Positions 43,604 to 53,757 of a DNA stretch of 64,000 nt are shown here, one piece after another (position 1 is the first letter of the stretch; the number at the start of each line of letters is the position of its first letter). This DNA comes from Adenanthera pavonina (Eukaryota > Streptophyta > Magnoliopsida > Fabales > Fabaceae). Location of the stretch: NCBI GenBank assembly GCA_026686845.1, contig JAIVEN010000009.1, positions 40,697,001 to 40,761,000 on the forward strand, read 5' to 3'. The notes beneath the pieces were generated by a model that was not told where the DNA came from, ran no database searches, and saw nothing but the letters and a program-made list of their open reading frames with translations. Position numbers and translations under genes: made by a program.

Positions 43604-44884
43604 TTTCATAAACATATATAATTAAATAAAAATTAAAAGTTGAACATTATAATCTAGTCTAGAATGTAAGGGTGAGAGTTTATTTACGTGAATTTTTTTT
43701 TGGCCAATTACAAGGATAATAAAGTTGAGTGATAGTATAATATAATTAAATAAAAATTAGAAGTTGAACATTATAATCTTCTCAATAAAGATGATTGAAG
43801 TCCGCTAAATTCTAATCAATTATGTCATCTTGACACTTTGAATGAGCATGACTCATGCCCAACTCACTTGAGTCCCTAAATTTTGGTCAATTTATTTCAC
43901 CTCATCATCTAACTTCACTGTTCTTGTTGGCATAAATCTCATGTATATAGAGTACTAAGATAGCACATAGTTGGCCATGTTAGCAAAATTTAACAAAAAA
44001 ATTGCCTAAGTTTAGTGGCAGAACTAAATTAAAAAAGAATTAAGGTACAACAACCCAAACTTACTCTCGATAATTTATACATAAATAACTTCTGAACATT
44101 TCATTTTGAGCAGGGGAATAGAGCACGCAGCAGGGTGAAGCAAGGAGATATTAAGGGAGAAGTTTAAGATACATAATTGCTTAGGATGTGTTAAGTATTT
44201 AGTGAGATACAAAATGAAATCATTTTAAGGGCATGAACTTACAGCTAGAAATTAGAAACCATACCACGATAATAAGAATAGTAAAAGCACGTTGCAGAGG
44301 AGGAAGAAGAAAAAGGGGAGGGCCGAAGGGGAGAACTGTAATTTGCTGAAGGAAAAGATTGTGATCTCGGACGAAAGGGAGGGCTAGAGCGAACAGAGCT
44401 TGTGGACAGAAGGAAAGATCTGTGGAGGAAGCCGTCATGGAGGGAAGGCAAGGTCTGAAGATGGAGACTGAGTGACAGAGTTGAGGCCACGGACGAAGTA
44501 ACAGATGCAGTGCGTGGACTGAGGAAGGCAGAGATGGTGGCGAATGTGGGACTGAGCGAGGTCGAGCAGCTGCGAATGTGTGAGTGTGATGCGCGACTGT
44601 GTGTAGCGAACTGAGTTTGAGAGTGAAATCGAAAAGAAATTAGGGATTTTGGGAATTTGAGACTTTTCGGAACGCTTTCCTGTAAAAGCATTCATGAAGG
44701 TAAACTTTTTGGCACGTTTTTTATAAAATCGTTACCGAAACGATTTTGCTGCACATTTTATCCATAAACGTTCCAGAATCAGCGTTCCTGAAGACCAATT
44801 TTGTAGTAGTGTGGGAAAATTCGCTTCCATTCTTCCTTTATCAAACCACTTCAATCTAGTATATCAATGGCACTTCACCACAAT

Positions 44885-45331
44885 CTGTATGAAAATCAAA
44901 ATAAAATTGAATGAGCAAAAATGCAAAGAAAATTTGAAAGGACAATTATATACTCACATAATACAAGCAAATCGAGAGAAGATGAATATACCTTTTTTGT
45001 TTGGATTCGGATTTAACACTTTATAATAAAAAGAAGAATCAGCTACGGAAAGTCCTATTCTAATGTTTAAGATAGAAAAAGGGCCTATTTTCTTGATCAT
45101 AAACATTACATTATTAAATGTTTTCATAAAAGGTCTTCCAATTTTGAGTTAGTCACTCGGAACAACCTTCTTTTTTACTTTCAATATGTTTTTACGAGAT
45201 TTTGCAAATCACTTTAAAGTTTGAAGTGTTTCAATAACTCGATATATATATAACAAATACATAGGAGTAGCCATTAAATTTCCCTAATCAAAGGGTGTAC
45301 TTAAGGAATGTAAAAAAAGTAATTAATTAAC
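44885..45331 (-). other. Predicted intron after the stop codon of gene copy 4
   Basis: Donor AATTATCAG/GTTAATTAAT at 45332/45331 and acceptor TTCATACAG/ATTGTGG at 44885/44884 on the minus strand, 447 bp. Exon 2 (about 44820-44884, 'attgtggtgaagtgccattg') ends a few bases before the CACTA-1 insertion, so the natural 3' end of this transcript was probably separated by the transposon. Confidence 0.5.
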
Positions 45332-45355
45332 CTGATAATTGACTGAAATGAATCA

Positions 45356-45487
45356 TCATGTCCTCTTGGAAAAGATATTCTGGGTCGTGGGCATTCGAGT
45401 CCCAGATCTTGGAGGGTTAGAGCCTTGAGTCTGACTAGTCGTCGGAGGGCAAAGAACCTTCTGGACATTTATGCTTTGAGAACTCAT
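45356..45487 (-). CDS. Small-ORF family protein, copy 4 (43 aa)
   Basis: The minus strand from 45487 reads MSSQSINVQKVLCPPTTSQT, the GSNPPRSG core and the tail PTTQNIFSKRT, stopping at TGA 45356-45358. Relative to copies 2 and 3 it has in-frame deletions in the Ser-rich middle and two extra C-terminal residues. Cys13 and the KVLCP motif are kept. TATA box (45642-45649) and distal block (45766-45831) are present. The 5' UTR would be longer than in the other copies. Three transposon insertions flank it closely: CACTA-1 about 540 bp downstream, family B LTR about 600 bp upstream with a nested family A LTR. Function unknown. Confidence 0.6.
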   Translation of the reverse strand: MSSQSINVQKVLCPPTTSQTQGSNPPRSGTRMPTTQNIFSKRT

Positions 45488-45641
45488 ACTGCTCCTTCAC
45501 GAAGGGATCGATCGACCTTCTTCAACTGTTTGTGTTATAGAGTGAAACTGATTGCAATTTGATGATGAGATATATAGATAGATGATTGACTTAATTGGCT
45601 TTGAAGCTTGAGGGAATCATATATATATATATATCTAGAGG

Positions 45642-45649
45642 TATTTATA
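45642..45649 (-). promoter_or_regulatory. TATA box of gene copy 4
   Basis: TATAAATA on the minus strand, about 155 nt upstream of the ATG, in 'ctgtataaatacctctag'. Confidence 0.65.
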
Positions 45650-45765
45650 CAGAGAGGGTCATATGATGTTCAACGTCGAAACTAGGAAATGGGAAATAAT
45701 AACCAAGTAATTGTTAAGGAAATTTACAGATAAATTAAATACAGTTGAACATGACCATGAAGGTT

Positions 45766-45831
45766 GGAAAATGCAGCGTAGGATTGGGTCTCAAGTAATT
45801 CATTAACTCTCTTTTTCGCGGACGGTGAACC
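45766..45831 (-). promoter_or_regulatory. Conserved distal promoter block, copy 4
   Basis: The plus strand carries GCAGCGTAGGATTGGGTC (45773-45790), 'tcaagtaattcatt' and 'tttttcgcggacggtgaacc'. The CCGCGG palindrome of copies 2 and 3 is TCGCGG here. Confidence 0.6.
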
Positions 45832-46899
45832 CTTATCCTTTCTGCTTTTGAATTTTCTTCTTAATTATATACTATATACACACGCACACAGAGAGAGACA
45901 TACAGTCTTATTTGGTTTCACCGCATAAGAAAAGGTTAACGTTTCATAAATGAATCGCACGGAATAAGACCTCCATTTGATTTTTGTTTTTTGGTTGGGG
46001 CTAACAACTCCATTTGAAGAGTTTGGACTTTGAATACGCGATTCATTCAGGAGTATATATTACTGCATGCATGTGTCCACTGTAACACCTTAACTTACTA
46101 GGCTTTTAATCATATATTATATATCTAGCGGAAAGAATTAAAAACCTAGAACAATTAAACTCTTAAACTTTTCAAAATTATGTTGTTCAAAAGACAATAA
46201 CTTAACTAAAAGTTTACTTTAATTAATAAAAATCAAGCCAATCATACTGTAATTATCTGACTATTGTTTCACAACATATCAACATAATTCAATACATTTA
46301 TTCTAATATAAAATAATATCTTCCAGTCTGCTTCCTCTTATTTAACCACCTCCTTTCCTTTGCCTTTGTTTGTGCTTGACCCTAACATTGTTAGTCATTT
46401 GATGTGAGATTTGGGAAAATCTCAGTAGTATATATATTCATTCATACAAATCATGCTCATAATCAGGTACTTATGAAAATAATCAAATAACTTATATTTC
46501 ATGCATTTATAAAAATCTCAACAGAGTTTTCTCTTAATACTAGACATCCATAGCATTTCAAAACATTTATATTGAAACAACTCATCCAATAATATCATAT
46601 AACATCCATAATTAATTCACAGAAAATGCATGAAATAAATAATATACTACATCCACCGAAAAGTATCCTGAGCTAAGCAGCTTGTCTTCCTTCTTGAATT
46701 TTTTTAAGTACCTTACTTGAAGCTAACCTTGCTTTCTTTTCCTTCTCTTTCACTCACACTCTCTTTCTCTCCCCCGGCTTTCTCTTTCTCTCACTTTCTC
46801 CCAACTCTCACTCTCAACTAGTGATGTGTTGAAATGAAGGAATGGGAGGGGTATTTATAGTGTTGATGTCTTGACCAACAAGTGACATCAATTCATTGT

Positions 46900-49720
46900 G
46901 TACTTTCATTCAATGTTTACTCATCATAATTCAATGTAACTCATTAAAACCACTATTGATTGTATATCTTCATTCAATGTATACTCATAAGAATTAAATG
47001 TAACTCATTGAATCCACTATTTATTGTATACCTTCATTCAGTGTATACTTATCAGAATTCAATGTAACTCATTGAAACCACTATTTATTGTATACATTCA
47101 TTCAATGTATACTCATAAGAATTCAATGTAACTCATTGAAACCACTATTTATTATATACATTCATTCAGTGTATACTCATAAGAATTCAATGTAACTCAT
47201 TGAAACCACTTTTTATTGTATACATTCATTCAGTGTATACTCATAAGAATTCAATGTAACTCATTGAATCCACTATTTATTGTATACCTTTATTCAGTGT
47301 ATACCCATTAGAATTCAATGTAACTTGAAACACCCCTCATGATTTTCTTCGTTGGCTTTGTGTTCAGGACTGGAGGAAACATGTCGGAGGAAGGCTCAAG
47401 TGGAGTCTGGAAGAGCTCCATGCCGCGGTGAGAAGCAGGGCCGCCGCGGTGATAAGCAATTCCAGTGGCATTGTTCGGCTGAACGTGGTGGAGCTGCGGT
47501 GAGATTCGGGAAATTTGTTTAAATCCGGATCATTTCAGTCGATCGAGAAAGAAAGAAACGGAGGAAACCGAGGGAGAACACGAGGAGCAGTGCTAGGATT
47601 TGAGTTTTCCGGCTTCTAGGAGTGATTTTCGGACCTCAAGAGCTTGGATTCAAGTTGGTAAGTGCTCTTTACTCCTCTCTCTCCATTTCCTTCGGTTAGA
47701 ATTTGGGATTTTCGGTTGTAAGGTTGGATTTCCGGTTTGGGGACGAAATCCACCGATTGAAATGGATGATTTGGGGTTAATGGAGTGTGTTTTGGTATCA
47801 TTATTGCTTGAATGTGAGTTTTGAAGGGTATATGTGTGATTTGAGCTTAACCCTAGGTTGTTCTTGGTTAGGGCTCTTGGGAATCCAAAGTGTAGGAGGT
47901 TGTGTAGTGTTTAAATGATCCCTAAGAGCTTATTGATGTATAAAAAGGGTGTTGGAACCTTGGGTTAGGTCAATGTGGTTATATTGTGATGTTTGGTTTA
48001 TTGGTATATTGTGTTAATGGAGGAATTATGGTATTGTGAAGGTTGTTGGCTATCGAGAGGGGATCCAAGTGTATTAAACAGTTCAAGAAAGCTTGTGGAA
48101 CTCGTGTGCGTGTGGTAACGATAGTTAAGGTAACCGGGTGTATGTTTGTATTGTATTGTTTGTACAATATTGATTGTGTATATGTATGGTTTTCTTATAT
48201 GTTATGGTATGCATGGCTAGTTGATGTGTGATGCTTGTATAGTTGTATTGTGATGTGTAGCATCCCCATACCATTGCATGTTGACATATCCATATGATGA
48301 TTGTGATGATAATGATAGATATTTATGCATAGAGGCATGTTGGCATGACATTGACATCATCATCATACGAATGCATATTGAGAGATTGAAGATGAGGTGA
48401 TGATGATATGATATGAGATGAGATGATGATATGATAAAGATCCCTGTCGCTAAATCTTCTCCATGGGAGAGCCAGGCGGCAGAGGATAATATGATATGAT
48501 GAAATATCCCTGTCACTAAATCCTCTCCTTGGGAGAGCCAGGTGGCAGTGGATTTGGGGATGCACCTTCCCTAAATCACCATTAATTCGTGATGGTCCAA
48601 GGGAAGGAGAGCCACGGTCCGAGCTTTAGTGTAACCATTGGCCGGGTTGCATTAGAGTAAGGTGAACTTGGTGATGTCCCGGAATTGGTCTTCACCGACT
48701 GTTGGAAGGGAATCATCTATTGATATGTCTTGTGATGACAACAGCTCGTGGTTCTAGCCGTGTATGAGGGAGAACATGCATACCATTCATTTACATTGCA
48801 TTGCACGACTGTGTGGATCAGTATATATATATTGTGTGTGGTTGTCCCCGGTTACTGAGACATTGTCTCACACCCTTCTCCCATGACTAACCTTCAGGTG
48901 ACGGTTATGGCATTGGTATGGAGAAGACGTGTGAGTAGCAGCGAACGTGGGAACTCTGGGTCTATGTAGTATGTGTATTTTGGATACTGTGCCTCATGCC
49001 AAGTAGGATAGTATGTTTGTAATGGATAGCTTAAAGGAATTGACAAAGGATTGGTGTGAATGGATGTATGTCTGTTTATGTATGTTGTATGCATGGTTTG
49101 GATGTTGAGGTGTCTGTATGTCAGTATTGGTGAGTCCAGAGTGATGTTATGGGTCCAGAATCTCCATACAGAGTTGGTTTGAGGTGAAAATGGTGTCTAT
49201 AGATAAATGGGGACAAGATTAACTTGTAGGAGTCGAAATCAAGTCAATCGGAGGTCGGAGCATAAAGTTATGCGCGTCGGAAGTTCACCCCAGAATGTTG
49301 AATTTGGGGTAGGCAGGTCACGGTGCCAGCGAATCCAGAAGCGATGGAGGAATAGGGGGAGGCCAGAGCCGTGGCGGTCCTGTAGCGGCCGCGGCCCTCA
49401 GCCTAGTTTTGGTATTTTTGGGAGTTGTTTCCACTGTTTGAAGTTTTGTAGGGCTGTTCCAAGGTATCGGGGTTGTGTTTGGTAAGAGTCTTGAAGTTAT
49501 GGTTAAGTTAAGAGGTGTCAGGAGGTAGGATGTTACATAACTCATTGAAACCACTATTTATTATATACCTCCATTCATTGTATGCTCATCACAATTCAAT
49601 GTAACTCATTGAAACCACTATTCATTGTATATCTTCATTCAGTGTATGCTCATTAGAATTCAATATAACTTATTGAAATCATATTTCATTGTATATTTTT
49701 ATTCAGTGTATATCTTCATT
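46900..49720 (-). repeat. 64-bp repeat array in family B LTR, split
   Basis: 'tgtaactcatt' recurs at 46935, 46999, 47063, 47127, 47190, 47255 and 47319, then after the nested LTR at about 49600 and 49663. The period is 64 bp, about ten units. The nested LTR entered within the seventh unit. Confidence 0.85.
47326..49537 (+). mobile_element. Family A solo LTR nested in family B LTR
   Basis: TGAAACACCCCTCATGATTT at 47326 and AGGTAGGATGTTACA ending at 49537 (2212 bp) are flanked by TAACT (47321-47325, 49538-49542). The usual TGTAACACCC start has become TGAAACACCC. 'ttactgagacattgtctcac' is at about 48853. Confidence 0.93.
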
Positions 49721-49780
49721 CCTCATATTCTAAACATAAACCGTATTAAAAATCATATATGGAAATTTATGGATGTTACA

Positions 49781-50520
49781 TCCACTCATTATTCACGTTG
49801 ATTTTGGAAATACCATTTTACCCTTGGTTTCCTTGAGTTCCTAGGAGGTATTTTTGACCTTCTAGCTAGACGGGAACAGATAGTTTTGTAGCCTTCTTAA
49901 CCCATATGACCATGTCGTCCTAAGGCTCGTGCCTTACTCTGTTTCTTCAATCATCAACCTCTATGTATGACTTCAAAGCCATGAGCTGTTTATCTTTAAT
50001 TCGAGTTTGGCAAGACACACACGCATGCAAAAATAATTATATATTTCATATTACTATTGATGATTGGATAAATTTAAAAATTGCTATTAAAAATTTTTTA
50101 ATACTGGAGAATTTTGAAGAAAAAATCATATGTTTAACTCGGAATAGACAGACGCAAATGAATGGACAACTTACAAAATAAAATAATTTTCATTTTTTTT
50201 TTGTCTTTTTCAGTTGAATTTCAGTAGTTGAATGAAACAAATAATGGAGATTTGGTAACAGTTTAATTTGTCGGAAGTTCTCATAGCATTGAATTGACCT
50301 CTTGATCTTTATGTCTTTTAAGCTACACACACGTTGAGAATTTTCATAGAATTTTCACCTTAATTAACTTAGCCAATTCGTATGCTATAGTCAATATATT
50401 AGAGATAAACACAATATATTTATGGCAGTTGATGGATAATTAGCGAAATTATTACATAACTATGATATGAGGTTGTGTGTTTCACCACCATAGTTTTGTG
50501 AATGTTCTATTTGGTCCTTC
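49781..50520. other. Duplicated spacer between gene copy 4 and the composite LTR
   Basis: 50390-50520 ('gatggataattagcgaaatt', 'acataactatgatatg') matches 39580-39680 and 2590-2680. The block continues beyond the composite LTR at 62123. No gene found; the plus-strand frame at 49963-50181 has no recognisable domain. Confidence 0.5.
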
Positions 50521-52116
50521 TGTAACACCCGTCATAACATCTTTCTTGGCTTGGTGTGCAAAACCGGAGGAAATAGAACGGAGAAAGGTTCAAGTGGAGT
50601 CTGAAAAAGCTCCACACCACGGTGAGAAGAGGGCCACTGCAACTAGAGCCAATTTCAGTGGCTTTTTCAATTGAAAATTGGTGGAGCTGCGGTGGCAGTT
50701 GAGTTTCTGATTTAAATCAGAAACATTTCAATCGACTGGAAAGAAAGAAAACGGAGGAAGAACGCGAGAGCTTTGTTAGTGTTTGAGATTTCTGGCTTTT
50801 GGGAGTGATTTTCTAACCTTGGAAGCTTAGATTCACTTTGATAAGTGATCCCTACTCCTCACTCACCATTTTCTTCGGTTTAAACTTGGGGTTTTTTGGT
50901 TGTGTTGGGATTTCTAGTTTGGATCAAAATCCACCGATTGAAATGGATGAAATGGGATTAAGGAAGTGTGTTTTGGTGTTCTTCTTGCTTGGATGTGAGT
51001 TTTGAAGGGTGTATGCATGATTTAAGTTTAACCTTAGGTTGCCTTTGATTAGGGCTCTTGGGAATCTAAAGTGTATGAGATTGTTTGGTGTTTGAATGGT
51101 TCCTAGGAGTTTAATGATATATGAATGTGTGGGTTGGAACCCTGGGTTAGGCCTAATTGGTTGAATTGTGGAAATTGGATATTTGGCATATGTTGTTAAT
51201 TGAGGAATTATGATATTGTGTGTAACATCCTACCTCATGGAACCTCCAGACTTGACTAAAAACTTCAAAATCTAACAAAACACGAACATGTCATCTTAAA
51301 ACAACTCTCCAAAACTTCAAACAGTGGAAATGAACCCCGAAAACACCAAAAATAGAGCTGGGGCCGTGGCTACTATAGTAACGCCACGGCTCCGACCTCC
51401 CCTGTTTCTCCATCACTTCTATCTTCGTTGGCCGTGCCTTGGACACTGAAGCCACAGTGCCCCGTGCTGATATTCCATATCAGCAACTTTCATACTCCAG
51501 GGTGAACTTCCGATGCGCATAACTTTATGCTCCGACCTTCGACTGACTTAATTCTAACTCCTACAAGTCAATCTAGTCTCAAACTAATCATAGACACCTT
51601 TCACCTTAATCCAACTCCGTATGGAGATTCTGGATCCCTGACACCGTTTTGACCATTTATTGACCAAAATTCACTATTAACAGCCTCCAATTGCCACCAA
51701 AGGTAACTAGTCACTCAGAGACCATTCATACAGGTCCAAAACCCCCAAACTAACTTGTTCAAAGAGGTTTCACCTCAAAGGAACTACTCCTCTGAGATTT
51801 GACTCCTTTAAACCCCAACTTGACAAAATGGGCTACAGGTCCTAAAACACATCAATCAGGCCCAATTCCAACTTCCATCATACATAACACATACACACAA
51901 CATACATACCACAACAACACCTTTTTCACATATAACCATACATACATCCATACAATCCATATCCATAACCATTCATTCATTACAAACTATTCTATCCTAC
52001 TTTGCATAAGAAATATTATCCAATTTACAAATATACTATATAGACCATTTCCACGTATGAAACTACTCCCGTGTCTTCTCCGAATTAGTGCCAGCACCGT
52101 CACCTGAAATGTAAAT

Positions 52117-53305
52117 TGTAACACCCTACCGCCAGACTTGACCAAAAACTTCAAAATTTAACCAAAACCCCGATGCCTCGAAACAACTCTCCCTAAACTT
52201 CAAACAGCGGAAATGACTCCCAAAATACCAAAAGTAGGGCTGGGGGCCGCGGCCGTTATAGTACGACCGCTGCTCCGACCTCCTCTGTTTCTCTATCACT
52301 TTTGGATTGACTGGCACCGTGGCCTGAACTCTGGAGCCGCGGCGCCCCATGCTAATATCCCATATCAGCAACTTTCATACTCCATGGTGAACTTTTGACA
52401 TGCATAACTTTATGCTCCGACCTCCGATTGACTTGATTCCAACTCCTACAAGTCAATCTAGTCCCCCTTTATCCTAAGACACTACTTTTACCTCAAGCAA
52501 ACTCCGTTTGGAGATTCTGGACCCTAGACACCGTTTTGGCCATATATTGACCAAAACTCATCACTAACAACCTCCAATTGCCACCAAAGGCAAATGGACA
52601 CTCCCAGACCAATCATACAGGTCCAAAACCCCCAAGCCAACCTATTCAACGAGGTTTCACCGCAAAAGAACCACTCCTCTAAGATCTGACCCCTTGGAAC
52701 CCAACTTGACCAAACGGGCTACAAGCCCTTAAATCAACCAACAAGGACTCAAAAACATTCTGAGCTCACCAACACTAACATACAGACTTCTCGACATCCA
52801 AAACCCTGTAACCGTACATACAACATACACAGCCATACCATACTACCACAATAATCCTTAACAATAACCATATGTTCATTACAAACCATTCTCTATCCTA
52901 CTTGGCACAAGATACATTATCTAAAATACACACACACACACTACATAGACTATTCCCACATACACAGCTACTCCCGCATCTTCTCTGGACTAGTGCCAGA
53001 ACCGTCACCTGAAAGGTTAGTCATGGGAGAGGGGTGTGAGACAAAGTCTCAGTAACCGGGAACAAACACATACATATATATATATTCCATAAAACTCATG
53101 AATGCAATGTGCAATGAATGATATGCATGTCTCCCTCGTACACAGTTAGAACCACGGGCTATCGTCATGACAGGACATTTCTTATAGGTAATTCCCTTCT
53201 AACAGTCGGTGAAGACTGATTCTGGGACATTATCAAGCTCACCTCCCATTAGCATACCCGGCCAAAGGTAACACTAATATTCGGACCGTGGCTCTCCTTC
53301 CCTCA
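52117..53305 (-). mobile_element. Family A LTR 3' half, minus strand
   Basis: This begins TGTAACACCCTACC on the plus strand and runs to 'gtggctctccttccctca', the 3' half of a minus-strand family A LTR. Its other half is missing: the Cassandra array follows and then the outer LTR resumes. Flanks 'taaat' and 'ttagt' could be a decayed TSD of the original insertion. Confidence 0.7.
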
Positions 53306-53588
53306 TGTGACATCCGGGCACTGACGAGGGCGGGGAGTGATCGCCAGTGCAAGAAAAGTAGGGATCAGATAAAGTAATGAGCATAAAGTAATGAGGCACC
53401 AACAAGGAGCGGCTCCTGGCAGGCTTTTAAGCGGGAGGAGTATATGAATCAATCGAATACATACCGGAACGAGAGGGATCTAGAGACTATATAGGTATGG
53501 GACTATACGGTTAAGGATAACTTAAAGAAATTGATAGATACTACCTATACCAATAAGGTGCGCCTACATTTTCGGTAGCCTATCCCTT

Positions 53589-53660
53589 AAGAACTCCTCA
53601 GTTAAGCATGCTTGACTTAGAGCAATTATGGGATGGGTGACCTCCTGGGAGGAGGTGTGT
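53589..53660 (+). other. 5S rRNA-like domain in Cassandra LTR 1
   Basis: 'aagaactcctcagttaagca' and 'gggatgggtgacctcctggg' match the box A region and box C-containing part of plant 5S rRNA genes. Equivalent blocks are at 54097-54165 and 54606-54672. The flanking parts of 5S rRNA are not conserved, so this is an element promoter rather than a ribosomal gene. Confidence 0.75.
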
Positions 53661-53744
53661 GAGTGAGGACAAAGCACACCGAAAGGGCTTGTGTTGGTTT
53701 ATGGGGACAGTCGTCAATCCCGAATAGCGGCCAGATGTTACAGG

Positions 53745-53757
53745 TGGTATCAAAGCC
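53745..53757 (+). promoter_or_regulatory. Cassandra primer binding site
   Basis: TGGTATCAAAGCC, two bases after LTR 1; the second internal segment has TGGTATCAAAGTC at 54254-54266. One mismatch from the gypsy primer site at 17208. Confidence 0.8.

Larger units (their letters stand above)
40867..44811 (-). mobile_element. CACTA element 1, internally deleted
   Basis: TIRs CACTACTACAGAAATGG (40867) and, reverse complemented, CACTACTACAAAATTGG (from 44811) are flanked by the 3-bp duplication TGG (40864-40866, 44812-44814). Subterminal repeats 'ggaacgttt' / 'aaacgttcc' crowd both ends (40900-41130, 44660-44790), as expected for transposase-binding sites of En/Spm-type elements. The transposase lies on the minus strand. 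Length is 3945 bp, far shorter than autonomous elements. It inserted into the 3' region of gene copy 4. Its 3' end sequence next to the transposase stop ('tatgtgttaaaagaatgtaa') is shared with CACTA-2. Confidence 0.92.
46081..49780 (-). mobile_element. Family B solo LTR, interrupted by a family A LTR
   Basis: The minus-strand ends TGTAACATCCATAAATTTCC (from 49780) and ..AGGTGTTACA (46081) are flanked by the duplication TCCAC (46076-46080, 49781-49785). Without the nested LTR the length is about 1.48 kb, longer than the plus-strand copy at 11474-12762 because its 64-bp array has more units. It stands in the promoter side of gene copy 4, about 600 bp from the start codon. Confidence 0.92.

Noticed and set aside
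44245..44691. 148-codon Ser-rich frame in CACTA-1
   Set aside because: It is in the CT-rich leader next to the element end; the Ser/Leu/Pro composition follows from the CT bias and a second frame is equally open. Probably 5' UTR.
53589..53660. 5S rRNA gene
   Set aside because: Only the box A to box C part resembles 5S rRNA; the remainder differs and it lies inside a Cassandra LTR.
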